Shown: positions 24,933-33,979, counted from the first letter of the stretch. The stretch is DNA of 64,000 nt from Domibacillus robiginosus (GCF_000966195.1 NZ_LAHL01000001.1:58199-122198), one strand, 5' to 3'. Notes: generated by a model from the sequence alone, not told the origin. Numbers and translations: made by a program.

Positions 24933-26222
24933 ATGAATACTACAAATAACATCGGTTTAACTCAAAACGTTGATATCAGTTTGAAATTTGGATTTTTAGG
25001 TTTGGGGATGGGCGGTTGTTCTATCGCAGCAGAATGTGCGAGCGTAAAAACCACTGACAACAAAAGCCTTTATACAGCGGTTTTAGTAAATACAAACTTA
25101 AAGGACTTTGAGAAAATTAAAGACCGTGAAAAAGAAGCCATTCACGAAGTGCCGCTCAAAGGTTACGAAGGCGGAGCCGGACGTGATATTGAAAAAGGTG
25201 AACAGGCTTTTATTGAAAACAAAGAAGCTGTTTTAAAAAGTATTGAACGTAATTTCTCTGATAGAGACTTTGTATGGATCGTGGCTGGTTTAGGCGGTGG
25301 TACTGGAACGGGCGCTGTTTTAGAAGCGATTGATATGCTTTACAATTATGGTTTTGAGAGCCGATTCGGACTAATTTTAACTCTTCCAAGAGATAATGAA
25401 GGCGGCAATGTTTTAGGAAATGCAATCGAAAGAATGCAGCAAATTTCAACCGCTATGCAGGCAATGGGCGCCATTCTAATTGTAGATAACCAAAAATTAT
25501 ATACGGAGTACATAAACAAGCCAGGTAATGCCGCTAAAAGTATCGATGATTTCTTAAAATACTGTAATTCTTATGTAGCCGACACTCTTCATGAAATCAA
25601 CGTCGTAACCAACAGCTTTGCTCCTTTTGGAGATAATCACTTTGATGCCAGTGAGTTTGCCAATCTGATTCAAACCCCTGGGTTTATTTCTTTATCAAAA
25701 TTGGAATTGGGAACCCCGCCAGATCTGGACAATGATTCTGCATTTAGCAATAAGATTTCAGGTGCTATCGAAGATGGCGTGCTATCAGACGGATATGACT
25801 TTAGAAAAACAGAACGTGCTGCCGTAAGTGTAGTTACAAATCAAACGACCGCAAAAAGTCTCTTTAATCTTCAATTTACAAACAAAATGGACATCATCAT
25901 GGATACTTATGCGCAAAAAGCCAGTGAAAAACCAGTAGCAACGTATGTTCATCCTACTCTTTCCGGTATCAAGTTTTACTTGGTCTTTGCCGGACTCGGG
26001 CTTCCTAAACGAATCGCAGCCATTCAGCATAAAGTAATAGAATTTGATGAAAGTAGGCAGGAAGAAGAAACAGATGAAGTTTTAGCAAGCTTATCTGCTT
26101 TTACCCGAGTAAAAAAAGAAAAAGCAAAACCAACTGCTGGAAGCCTTTTTAAAAAATTAGATTCTTCTGCTGTTCAAAGTGAATCAAAACGTGACTATAA
26201 CAGCTTGTTCGGCAAGAAATAA
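24933..26222 (+). CDS. tubZ: TubZ, tubulin-like plasmid-partition GTPase
   Basis: A 429-residue tubulin/FtsZ-family GTPase. FGFLGLGMGGCSIAAECASV is the first nucleotide loop and GLGGGTGTGAVLEAI (near residue 120) is the tubulin signature. RDNEGGNVLGNAIERMQQIS and NVVTNSFAPFGDNHFDASEF follow. The tail is basic (FTRVKKEKAKPTAGSLFKKL, ending LFGKK), as in TubZ, where the C-terminus contacts TubR. Treadmilling TubZ filaments pull plasmid copies apart. I prefer ATG 24933 (GGGAAG upstream) over 24882, which would overlap tubR and add an extra basic start. Followed by a clear terminator. Confidence 0.95.
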   Translation: MNTTNNIGLTQNVDISLKFGFLGLGMGGCSIAAECASVKTTDNKSLYTAVLVNTNLKDFEKIKDREKEAIHEVPLKGYEGGAGRDIEKGEQAFIENKEAVLKSIERNFSDRDFVWIVAGLGGGTGTGAVLEAIDMLYNYGFESRFGLILTLPRDNEGGNVLGNAIERMQQISTAMQAMGAILIVDNQKLYTEYINKPGNAAKSIDDFLKYCNSYVADTLHEINVVTNSFAPFGDNHFDASEFANLIQTPGFISLSKLELGTPPDLDNDSAFSNKISGAIEDGVLSDGYDFRKTERAAVSVVTNQTTAKSLFNLQFTNKMDIIMDTYAQKASEKPVATYVHPTLSGIKFYLVFAGLGLPKRIAAIQHKVIEFDESRQEEETDEVLASLSAFTRVKKEKAKPTAGSLFKKLDSSAVQSESKRDYNSLFGKK

Positions 26223-26225
26223 CAT

Positions 26226-26257
26226 AAAAAAGACTCCGAAATTGGAGTCTTTTTTTT
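26226..26257 (+). terminator. Terminator after tubZ
   Basis: AAAAAGACTCC and GGAGTCTTTTT form an 11-base stem around GAAATT, followed by a T run. It separates tubRZ from the tubY-like gene. Confidence 0.9.
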
Positions 26258-26282
26258 ACAACCTTTTTATTTAGCGCTACTC

Positions 26283-26709
26283 GAAAATCATTACCATTCT
26301 AAACTAAAAACCGCAAAAATCCTTTAAAATCAATGGCTAACGCTCCCGAACGAACTTTAGCGTTTAAAATCATTATCGTTCTTGATCAATCAAAAAGCGC
26401 TCTAACGCGCGTGTATTCATAAAATAAACAAATCCATTAAAATTAAAACTTTGTTTCTCATTTATTTAATCCCTATTTTAACACTTTTCTTCTTTTTTAA
26501 TTCCCTATAACAACTATACAAAAAATCATTAAAATTCGCATACGTAATTCTGTTTTATCCAGTAATATCGATAGTTAGCGCAGACAAACGATAATGATCG
26601 TTAAAGATCATTATCGTTTTTGATTAGTTCGTAAACGAAAGAAGGAATCAATATCGAAATTGATTTTAAAGTAACCGATCATTATCGACTTCGATCATTA
26701 TCGTTTGGT
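26283..26709. repeat. Right repeat block of the tub locus
   Basis: Units of ATCATTATCGTTT occur near 26285 (degenerate), 26367, 26606, 26678 and 26694, and one is inverted near 26586 (AAACGATAATGATC). The inverted and direct copies at 26586-26617 make a palindrome. They lie between tubZ and the tubY-like gene and match the units upstream of tubR, so tubRZ is bracketed by the same sites. They may be centromere sites, operators of the downstream gene, or both. Confidence 0.6.
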
Positions 26710-26819
26710 ATATTTAGCGCAATCGCTGTTGTTCGTCTGAGGCCTTGTAAATATTGATTTATAAGTATTTGTTAGGTATCATTAGTGTTAAGAAGTAAAA
26801 GGGGACGGAGGTATAAGTG

Positions 26820-27734
26820 ATGGATAATTTGAATATGAAAGAAATCCTGATTAACGAATTCAAAGACGATCCAATTTACAAACTTTGCTTGATAAACAAG
26901 TTAGAATCACATTTGTTTACCGAAAGCATTTTAGAAATGCATACAGAAACATCTTATAGCACAGTTGAAGCAGGAAAAATTCTAGGCCGTAATGATTCAA
27001 CCATTCGAAATCATTTTCGTTCAGATCTTATTGAATATATTGCCCCGGAGCGTTATGGAAAATATTATCGTCTGGACTACATAAGTGTTTTTAAATTACA
27101 AATGGTCTTTGTCCTTATGGAGAAGGCAGGGAAAGGCTCTGTAGATATCCTTGTAGAAGCAGGAATTCACGCATCAGAGTTATTTACATCCAGCGGCATT
27201 AAAAAGCCTGTACGGCCAGAGTCCAATGATTTGAAGGTTATTAGAAGAGAATCTGACCAGGATGATATGATTGGCGACCGGTTAAATGATTTAGAAAAAA
27301 ACCTAGCCATCCAAACGATTCAATTAAATATGCTTAAGTATGAAAAAGACCTCAACGAACTGGACAGAATTATTGGCGAAAATAAATCCTCTATTGAGCT
27401 TATTAAGCTCAATGAACAAAACCACTATCTTGAACAGCGGCAGCTGCAGTTGTTATCCGCGTCTTTAAATAAATCTTTTGAGAAAAAAGGATTATTTGGT
27501 TTTATAAAGAAACCAGATAATCTTAATGTAGATATAATTTCAAAAGAATTGGATGATGGTTTGAAGGTCAAGAAGGACCAAATCGTAAAAGAAAAAATTA
27601 AAACTCACCAAGAGAGAATCGAAAAAGCAGAGGAAGAGAAAAAAGTAATCCAGAAGAGCTTGGAGATTGAGAAAAAGAACTTTGAAAAATTAAGTTATTC
27701 AAGTGTTCCAAAAGCGATTACAACCAGTACGTGA
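26820..27734 (+). CDS. TubY-like regulator, helix-turn-helix plus coiled coil
   Basis: About 304 residues. STVEAGKILGRNDSTIRNHF (near residue 46) is a MerR/HTH-type DNA-reading region followed by YIAPERYGKYYRLDYISVFK. The rest is mostly coiled coil (DRLNDLEKNLAIQTIQLNML; EKIKTHQERIEKAEEEKKVI). TubY, the third protein of known TubZ systems, has this plan and regulates the locus or filament. ATG 26820 follows GGAGG by 8 bases; the GTG just before it is rejected. It has its own terminator. TubY assignment rests on architecture and neighbourhood. Confidence 0.7.
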   Translation: MDNLNMKEILINEFKDDPIYKLCLINKLESHLFTESILEMHTETSYSTVEAGKILGRNDSTIRNHFRSDLIEYIAPERYGKYYRLDYISVFKLQMVFVLMEKAGKGSVDILVEAGIHASELFTSSGIKKPVRPESNDLKVIRRESDQDDMIGDRLNDLEKNLAIQTIQLNMLKYEKDLNELDRIIGENKSSIELIKLNEQNHYLEQRQLQLLSASLNKSFEKKGLFGFIKKPDNLNVDIISKELDDGLKVKKDQIVKEKIKTHQERIEKAEEEKKVIQKSLEIEKKNFEKLSYSSVPKAITTST

Positions 27735-27753
27735 GCCGTACTGGTCTTTTTCT
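27722..27753 (+). terminator. Terminator of the tubY-like gene
   Basis: ACCAGTACG and CGTACTGGT form a 9-base stem around TGAGC, followed by CTTTTTC. The stop codon lies in the loop. Confidence 0.85.
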
Positions 27754-27920
27754 GGGTTTAAAATCTGTCGTACAAGGTTGCGGACTCAATTATCCAACAA
27801 CAAAAGCACCTAACCAAACATGGCAGGCGCTTTATAAGAATAAGCTGGTTAAGAAGTATGTCTAAAAAAACTCAGTTACATTCCACTTGCGTTTCAGGAC
27901 ATCTTACGTATAAAAGGGAA

Positions 27921-29051
27921 TTAATTTGCTTTTTCTTTCCTTGCTTTTAATTCGGCTTGCAGCTTCGCTTTCTTTTTTAAGAACTCTTCATCATTGTCTT
28001 CAAAAGTAAGTTCCTGCTGCTGATTCTCTTTTTGTTCCACAAACCAGGAAGGCAGAAGTTCGGTTCTAATTGTATTTTTATAATTATCCTGTACGGTAAT
28101 TTGCCGGTGGTCTTTGCCGGTTTCAATATACTTTACTTTTTCATTCAAAATATATGTAACGAAGGCTAAATGGTTTTCTATGGTGCTTTTCTTTACAGAA
28201 TCTTTAACAAGCAAGACCAATTCATCGGTACTCGCTTTATTCCATATTTTATTTGCAGCGTCAAGCCACTTTTTATAAATCTTATTTGGTAAATCGTACC
28301 CTTTTTTATCTAAAATCATTTTTAATTCGTGAAGTAACGGATCATCCAAAGCTTCTTCCACACTAATGATTTCCTGTTTTCCAAGGATTTTTGATTGAAT
28401 AAAAAAGCGGAGTGAAACAACTTTTCTTCCTTCCTTAATTTCTTTAAAATCAAAGCTTATGTCTGTCTTTTCATTAATTTCTTTCATAGAAGGGACAATC
28501 ACTTTTCTTTTAAAATCAGAGTACATCTGGTATCCATTTTCATCAAGACCTAGAAAAAGCTTTAAGTCGGTAATTTTAATGGTACGTTCCCGAATATTTA
28601 AATATTGTTTCAGCAATTCATAAATCCTTATGCTGTTTCCGCTTTTCAGCAAAAGTATATGCTTGAGGTTCAGCTTTGTAAAATCCCGTTTTAAGTCTAA
28701 TAAATACGGCTTTAAAATAGGATCAAAACGCATGTCAATCGTACCTTCCTGCTCATTATAAGCAACGAGCGACAGCCAGTGGAAAGAGTAAATGGTTTTT
28801 CCTTGTTTTACTTCCAGGACTTTTTTCAATAATTCAGTTGTGATTTCCCTAATTTCTGAGTATTTGGGTGAACCCTTCAGCCCCATCATTTCATTAAAAT
28901 TTTTAACAGATATTCGATAGAGCTTTAAATCATCATCATTTTTTTCAATCTTGGAAATCAAATAGAGGATAATTTTCTGCTCGCGCATGGATAACTTATA
29001 TTTAGCTTCGATTAGGTGATTTGATTTTACAATGATCTCCTTGTTCTCCAA
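27921..29051 (-). CDS. Rep_3-family replication initiator (replicon 2)
   Basis: A 376-residue initiator: KSNHLIEAKYKLSMREQKII and LYLISKIEKNDDDLKLYRIS, FNEMMGLKGSPKYSEIREIT, KHILLLKSGNSIRIYELLKQ and MKEINEKTDISFDFKEIKEG follow the same Rep_3 plan as the product at 3690, but they are distant and use unrelated iterons. The start is TTG at 29051 behind AGGGGTG; a less efficient start codon may help limit initiator level. Fourteen iterons lie directly upstream. C-terminal end is Lys/Glu-rich. Presence of two complete initiators suggests plasmid fusion. Confidence 0.92.
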   Translation of the reverse strand: MENKEIIVKSNHLIEAKYKLSMREQKIILYLISKIEKNDDDLKLYRISVKNFNEMMGLKGSPKYSEIREITTELLKKVLEVKQGKTIYSFHWLSLVAYNEQEGTIDMRFDPILKPYLLDLKRDFTKLNLKHILLLKSGNSIRIYELLKQYLNIRERTIKITDLKLFLGLDENGYQMYSDFKRKVIVPSMKEINEKTDISFDFKEIKEGRKVVSLRFFIQSKILGKQEIISVEEALDDPLLHELKMILDKKGYDLPNKIYKKWLDAANKIWNKASTDELVLLVKDSVKKSTIENHLAFVTYILNEKVKYIETGKDHRQITVQDNYKNTIRTELLPSWFVEQKENQQQELTFEDNDEEFLKKKAKLQAELKARKEKAN

Positions 29052-29139
29052 GTTCTACACCCCTTTTTATCATCTTAACATAATTCTCTTAAAAAAGAAT
29101 AAAGTGTGGACTTTTTTTAAACTAATCCACAATTCAGCA

Positions 29140-29566
29140 AACCGAATTCGTCCATATTTAAGACCGAATTTGTCCATATTTAATCCTCTTTAAAAAGCGT
29201 GTGACTTGGTTTATTAAGTGGTAATAGTTGCTTTGTTTAAACATTTCTGTTATAAAACCGAATTTGTCCATATTAAAAATCAAAATCATTACGATTAGCT
29301 CGGTTGAAATAACGATAAAAGCCCTGAAACCGAAACTGTCCATATTAAAAACCGAATTCGTCCATGTTTAAACCGAATTCGTCCATGTTTAAACCGAATT
29401 CGTCCATGTTTAAACCGAAACTGTCCATATTAAGACCGAATTTGTCCATATTTAGAACCGAATTTGTCCATATTAAAAAACCGGATTCGTCCGCATTAAA
29501 AACCGAATTTGTCCATATTAAAAACCGAATTTGTCCATATTAAAAACCGAATTTGTCCATATATAG
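29140..29566. repeat. Iteron array of replicon 2, 14 copies
   Basis: Direct repeats with consensus AACCGAATTTGTCCATATTA start at 29140, 29163, 29257, 29328, 29350, 29371, 29392, 29413, 29435, 29457, 29480, 29502, 29524 and 29546. From 29328 the spacing is 21-23 bases, two turns of the helix. Three consecutive copies carry GAATTCGTCCATGTTTA and are bracketed by two copies with GAAACTGTCC, so part of the array grew by local duplication. They lie upstream of the minus-strand rep gene and are its probable binding sites and origin. Confidence 0.93.
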
Positions 29567-30272
29567 GCCTTGAGAACCCTTATATATCAAGGTTTTCCAG
29601 CTTCCTAAAAGTTTAAAAGGTTTAAAAGTGTTAAAATATATTGTTAAAAGCAACAAAAGGATTAGCTGCTTAATCAACAGGCAATAATGAACTTCAAGAA
29701 TTCAAAAACCTGCTTAGGGACAGTAGGGCACGATATTAGCCATCAATACTGAGTTACAATCTTCCTAAGTTTTATTTAGACTGGATATGTTAGAAACTTG
29801 TCACTTTTGCTACATATGGGCTAATAAATCCGCAAGCACAATAATTTTATTGATTAAGGGGGCCTGTTCTCTGTGTGATACAATCGAAATTTGCAGGTTT
29901 TACAAATGGCTTTCCTTTCCAATAGTTCGATTTTTGAAATGATCATATCAAACTGATGTCTATCAGCCCTTGAAAATCACTTTCAAAAGTTGACCTGGGC
30001 ATATATGAAGACATGCACAGGTCAATTTTATCTCATATTTTGAAAGAGTAAGCATTTCTACTAGGAGAGTTAGTAACACAAAAAATTGAAAAACTAGACA
30101 GTATTCAACCTATATGTTTCTTTTTTATTCGAATATTCAGGCACCGTTCCCCGATAATTTTATCAAATTCATATTTTCTGCACATTTTGTAATGGAAATG
30201 TTACCGAATAAAAGTAAAAATGGTGATAAGATATATACATAATAAGCAGGTTGTTCAGGGGGACAGGGCATA
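29567..30272. other. No gene seen
   Basis: About 700 AT-rich bases between the iteron array and the wall-hydrolase gene. The AT-rich block beside the iterons (GCTTCCTAAAAGTTTAAAAG and TTAAAATATATTGTTAAAAG near 29600-29650) could be the unwinding region of origin 2. The promoter of the next gene should lie near its 3' end. Confidence 0.35.
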
Positions 30273-30974
30273 ATGAAAGCGAAAAAGTTAATAATGGCCT
30301 TCACAGCAGCAGGTATTTTATTTACCAGTCCAATTATCAGTAACGCAGCCTTGGGAGATCAAACTTTAAAAGAGGGCATGACCCATAAAGACGTAACCGA
30401 GTTGCAAAGTGTACTTAAAAACAAAGGGTACTTTACAGTTAATACCACTACATATTTTGGTTCCGTAACGAAAAAAGCTGTCATAGACTTTCAAAAGAAA
30501 AAGGGTTTAAAGGCTGATGGCATTGTTGGGCCAAGTACATATAAAGCATTAGGAGTTTCGGTGACAAAAAACACATCTCCAAGTCAAGTGAAAAATACTT
30601 ATACATATGAACCAGCTAAGCTTGTAAAGGTAGCAAAAAAATATATCAATGTCCCTTATGTCTGGGGAGGAAATACACCAAGCGGTTTTGACTGCAGCGG
30701 ATACTTGAAGTATGTCTATCAGGAGAGTCAGGGTATCAATATTCCAAGGACAGTAGCGGAGATTTATACAAAGGGAACAAAAGTATCCGCACCACAAGTT
30801 GGAGATTTGGTTTTCTTTGAAACGTATAAACCTGGGGCTTCCCATGCAGGCATCTATCTAGGAAACAACGAATTTATTCACAGTTCTTCTTCCCAAGGAG
30901 TTGGAATCAGTTCTATGAACAACAGTTACTGGTCTAAACGTTATTTGGGTGCAAAGAGAATATCAACGAATTAA
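30273..30974 (+). CDS. Secreted NlpC/P60 wall endopeptidase with peptidoglycan-binding domain
   Basis: A 233-residue secreted protein: signal peptide ([20 protein letters not shown]), a peptidoglycan-binding domain type 1 ([40 protein letters not shown]), a linker and a C-terminal NlpC/P60 domain with catalytic Cys in [11 protein letters not shown] and His in SHAGIYLG. It would cut stem-peptide bonds of peptidoglycan. ATG 30273 has GGGGGAC upstream. It is a single-gene unit with its own terminator, not part of the transfer operon. Confidence 0.92.
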   Translation: MKAKKLIMAFTAAGILFTSPIISNAALGDQTLKEGMTHKDVTELQSVLKNKGYFTVNTTTYFGSVTKKAVIDFQKKKGLKADGIVGPSTYKALGVSVTKNTSPSQVKNTYTYEPAKLVKVAKKYINVPYVWGGNTPSGFDCSGYLKYVYQESQGINIPRTVAEIYTKGTKVSAPQVGDLVFFETYKPGASHAGIYLGNNEFIHSSSSQGVGISSMNNSYWSKRYLGAKRISTN

Positions 30975-30975
30975 A

Positions 30976-31070
30976 AGGGGCTGATAATCAGCTTCTTTTT
31001 TCATAGCAACTTTTTAAGCAAGACCTGAAGAATTAGCTGTGAAGGTAGAGTTTAGTCTTCAGGTCTTTTA
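30976..31070. terminator. Terminator hairpins after the wall hydrolase
   Basis: A small stem (GCTGAT/ATCAGC, 30980-30993) followed by CTTTTTT ends the wall-hydrolase gene. A stronger one follows: AGACCTGAAGA (31021-31031) and TCTTCAGGTCT (31056-31066) with TTTT after it on the plus strand; the minus-strand DUF326 pseudogene may have used it too. Confidence 0.6.
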
Positions 31071-31118
31071 CCGTTGATCTCATTCGTTTCTCAATGTCCG
31101 TTTGACCGGAATGGTATC

Positions 31119-31445
31119 TTAAGATACCATACTGCGGCACGTTTCCGCACATTTGAAACATGCTTCGGCACATCGTTGGCAATGATCATCATCGTGCTTC
31201 TGGCATTCATTTCCGCATGCTTCACAAATTTCTGCACACAGCTGACAGATTTGTGCTGCGAATGGGCTGTTTCTTTGCATAGATTGTGCTGCAAGAGCAC
31301 AAATCTATGCGCATTCGCGGTCTAATCGGATACAATCCTCCATCAAATGGGCATGTTCTTCAGATAAACATTTATCGAAACACGCGTTACAAGCCTCTAG
31401 ACACTCCAAACAAGCCTTAATACAATCGTGGAAATTATGGTTCAT
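31119..31445 (-). pseudogene. DUF326 four-helix copper-binding protein, amber stop
   Basis: From ATG 31445 (AGGAGG upstream) the frame reads MNHNFHDCIKACLECLEACN, ACFDKCLSEEHAHLMEDC, IRLDRECA, then TAG, then ICALAAQSMQRNSPFAAQIC, QLCAEICEACGNEC, QKHDDDHCQRCAEACFKCAE and TCRSMVS. The cysteine pattern CxxxC repeated along four helices is that of DUF326/Csp-type proteins, which store many Cu(I) ions. Only the single TAG interrupts an otherwise normal 108-codon gene. The stop lies in an inverted repeat (31277-31311). It fits the metal-resistance cargo but is inactive as read. Confidence 0.85.
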
Positions 31446-31594
31446 TGTTGTACCTCCTCTTAAAATTTAAATTCCCTAAATATATTGCCCGCTTTTTTTT
31501 ATTTAAACGAAAAAAACAAACTCCATCATTTCTGCACAAGTTTTTTCGATAATTAACTACAGTTACATTTTTCAAGAAAAAGGTGGTGCTATTT

Positions 31595-32293
31595 TTGCAT
31601 TCTATTTTGATATTAGAAGGCAAAGAAGATCGATTAAACCCGCTACATTCACTTCTGAACAAGGAAGAAATAAGAAGTTTACGGGCGGTGTCTGAAGACG
31701 ATATCATACATACAGTTCAGAATGAACTGATTGATTTGTTTATTCTTGATCTAACCTCCTCTGTTAGATCGTGGTTGGAAATGTGTAAAAGAGTAAAGGG
31801 TCTTTCTAACATCCCTATTTTAATCTTAACGGAAAGAACTGATAAGGAATCGATCTTAAGCGGTCTCTATGCTAGAGCGGATGACTTCATGACTAAGCCA
31901 ATAGACGAGGACATCTTTTTAGCAAAAATTAAAGCTAATTTAAGAAGAGAAGGTCTTATAAGTTTGAGTGAAGTCCATTTTAATGGCTTGGTGTTAAATA
32001 GAGAAAGGTATGAAGCCAAATATGGGGATGTAATCTTATCATTGACTCAGAAAGAGTTTAATCTGCTGGAATGTTTCTTAAGCAATAAAAATCAGTTTTT
32101 AACACGAGAACATTTAATTACACAAATTTGGGGATATAAATACACAGATACCCGCACAGTTGACTCTCATATAAGAAACTTACGGGGAAAATTAAGGGAA
32201 GTTAAATTTCCTGTAGATGACCACTTAAGAACATCATGGGGGCATGGATATATATGGGTAAGCGGGGGAAGGAAGGAAGAAAACAGCTCGTAA
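31595..32293 (+). CDS. OmpR/PhoB-type response regulator with atypical receiver
   Basis: About 232 residues: a receiver domain then a C-terminal winged helix (VILSLTQKEFNLLECFLSNK; REHLITQIWGYKYTDTRTVD; SHIRNLRGKLREV; TSWGHGYIWV). In the receiver the acidic pair that holds Mg is normally DD after the first strand; here it reads ILILEGKED, so the pair is not normal. The phospho-acceptor position DLFILDL and the Lys of TKPI are kept. No histidine kinase gene is adjacent. It may work without normal phosphorylation. TTG at 31595 with AGGTGG eight bases upstream is the likely start; two GTGs further upstream lie in the ribosome site. Confidence 0.88.
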   Translation: MHSILILEGKEDRLNPLHSLLNKEEIRSLRAVSEDDIIHTVQNELIDLFILDLTSSVRSWLEMCKRVKGLSNIPILILTERTDKESILSGLYARADDFMTKPIDEDIFLAKIKANLRREGLISLSEVHFNGLVLNRERYEAKYGDVILSLTQKEFNLLECFLSNKNQFLTREHLITQIWGYKYTDTRTVDSHIRNLRGKLREVKFPVDDHLRTSWGHGYIWVSGGRKEENSS

Positions 32294-32410
32294 TAAATCT
32301 TAATAGCATATAAATAGATATTTATTTTTTAATAAATCTGTAAGCATGTTTCATAATGCACATTTACTTAATAGGATGTAAACGATATAAAATTATTGGA
32401 GGCGGTACTT

Positions 32411-32557
32411 ATGAAGCGTGGATTTAAAGGGCTGGTTATGGTAGCAGCTTTATCAGCAACGCTGGCTGCATGTGGAAATGGCGATTCAAACAACTCGGAT
32501 AGCAATATGGAAGGCATGGACCATGAAACCATGGATATGGAGAATGAAGAAAGCTAA
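32411..32557 (+). CDS. Short Met-rich lipoprotein, probably a truncated YdhK
   Basis: A 48-residue frame: signal GLVMVAALSATLAACG with lipobox LAAC, then NMEGMDHETMDMENEES. The start and Met/His/Asp-rich section resemble the beginning of YdhK-type lipoproteins, which continue for another 150 residues with two small beta domains. Here a TAA ends it, so it is either a natural small metal-binding lipoprotein or a 5' remnant. ATG 32411 has GGAGGCGG upstream. Confidence 0.5.
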   Translation: MKRGFKGLVMVAALSATLAACGNGDSNNSDSNMEGMDHETMDMENEES

Positions 32558-32590
32558 AGCAGCAACTGAGTATCCGAGAAAATTGATAGC

Positions 32591-32803
32591 TTGGGGAATG
32601 ATGCAGGTATTGCTATAGCAGAGCACTTGGATGGCAGTGTTGAAAAATTTTCAACTAACCTAAATGAATATTTAAAAACAAAGGTCAAAGTTAAAGATAC
32701 AAACTTCGGAAATATTTATGGTTTATTTGATGCAGATTATGTAATAATTGCCTACGATATGGCAAAGAACACGGAATACGTGATGAAAGACAAAGAGTTT
32801 TAA
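32591..32803 (+). CDS. Fragment of unknown protein, 70 residues
   Basis: The frame reads SLGNDAGIAIAEHLDGSVEK, FSTNLNEYLKTKVKVKDTNF, GNIYGLFDADYVIIAYDMAK, ending MKDKEF. It opens without a good ribosome site (nearest start is TTG 32591) and looks like the C-terminal end of a longer protein. I do not recognise the family. It could be joined in origin to the truncated lipoprotein upstream. Confidence 0.35.
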   Translation: MGNDAGIAIAEHLDGSVEKFSTNLNEYLKTKVKVKDTNFGNIYGLFDADYVIIAYDMAKNTEYVMKDKEF

Positions 32804-33161
32804 GAGATTTTCGGGCTAAAAAATGGTAGAGTGGATTGGAATGCTTTGTGAATGGTCAGATGCTTTTTCAGCCTCTCTGCCAGAATAGTTGAGCGGAAGT
32901 TCGTTCGTATATTCAAGTTTATTGGCTGTAACAAAAAAGGCAGCCTTTTCGTTTCACAAAGCGGGTACTTACTCTGTCCCTTATCTGGAATTCTGCCCTA
33001 AAAGGGTAGAATTGAGGTGCTCTGCCGGCAAAATCTGATAGACCAAACTTAAGATCATTTTCTATTTAAAAAGACGTGAGGATGAACCACATATCTCCTA
33101 TTTAGAATTTGTGGTAACACTAGTAAACCACACTTGTACTTTAAAGAAAGGGGAAGGAAGA
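32804..33161. other. No gene seen
   Basis: About 360 bases between the unknown fragment and the signal peptidase gene. No convincing frame. The promoter of the signal peptidase probably lies here. Confidence 0.3.
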
Positions 33162-33692
33162 TTGAGGAAAAGTCGAAAAAAATCAGAATCAATGGAATGG
33201 GTGAAGGCCATTGTAGCAGCTTTTGTAATAGCTGGAGGCATTCGTGTATTTGCATTTAGTCCGATAATTGTAGATGGAGAGTCAATGATGCCTACCCTGC
33301 AAAACGAAGATAAAATGATTGTAAACAAATTTAACTACAAGTTCAAAGAACCAGAAAGATTTGATATTATTGTTTTTCATGCAACTGAAGATGAAGATTA
33401 TATAAAACGTATAATTGGTTTGCCGGGAGACCGTATTGAATATAAAGATGATACTCTGTATGTAAATGGGAAGGCATATGCAGAACCTTATTTAGCTGAG
33501 TATAAAAAAGAGTTTTTAGATGAACCGTTAACACAATCTTTTACATTAGAAGAAACACCAGTCGGAAGTGAAACTGTTCCTGAGGGGTACCTGTTTGTAA
33601 TGGGGGATAATAGAAGAAATAGTAAAGATAGCAGACACATTGGAGCTATTCCAATAGACCAGGTGGTAGGGGACACAAAAATAATTTATTGA
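33162..33692 (+). CDS. Type I signal peptidase
   Basis: A 176-residue membrane-anchored signal peptidase. The anchor is WVKAIVAAFVIAGGIRVFAF; the catalytic Ser is in VDGESMMPTL (about residue 40) and the catalytic Lys in EDYIKRIIGLPGD; VPEGYLFVMGDNRRNSKDSR is box E. It is of the SipS/SipT type and would remove signal peptides at the outer face of the membrane. The preferred start is TTG 33162 behind GGGGAAGGAAG. Plasmid-borne sip genes are known in bacilli; here it may help export of the plasmid's own secreted proteins (NlpC/P60 proteins, PrsA). Confidence 0.93.
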   Translation: MRKSRKKSESMEWVKAIVAAFVIAGGIRVFAFSPIIVDGESMMPTLQNEDKMIVNKFNYKFKEPERFDIIVFHATEDEDYIKRIIGLPGDRIEYKDDTLYVNGKAYAEPYLAEYKKEFLDEPLTQSFTLEETPVGSETVPEGYLFVMGDNRRNSKDSRHIGAIPIDQVVGDTKIIY

Positions 33693-33979
33693 CCTATAAA
33701 GGACGCTGGCATAACCGAATAATAGTCCTATTTTATGTTACCGAATTGATGGAATAAGCCTGAAAAAGGACACAAGATTATCTTTCTTTTTATAATTACA
33801 GACTTTCCAAGCGGGAAAGCCCACTTCTTCAGAGGTGGGATGAGAGCGAGGTCGAACCGGGCATGTCTTTTGACATGTCAAAGGTTCGATTTTTTTATTG
33901 TTTCAATTTTAGTATTTGTGTATCGAACATACATTTGGTATGCTTATTCTATAAAGGAAATTGGAAAGGAGGATCAAAA

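Noticed and set aside
29140..29566. CRISPR array
   Set aside because: The 14 units repeat every 21-23 bases with no unique spacers of constant length and no cas genes nearby; they are iterons of the adjacent rep gene.
31119..31445. TAG read through as selenocysteine or pyrrolysine in the DUF326 gene
   Set aside because: Selenocysteine uses TGA, and pyrrolysine machinery is not expected in this type of host; a simple nonsense mutation is more likely.
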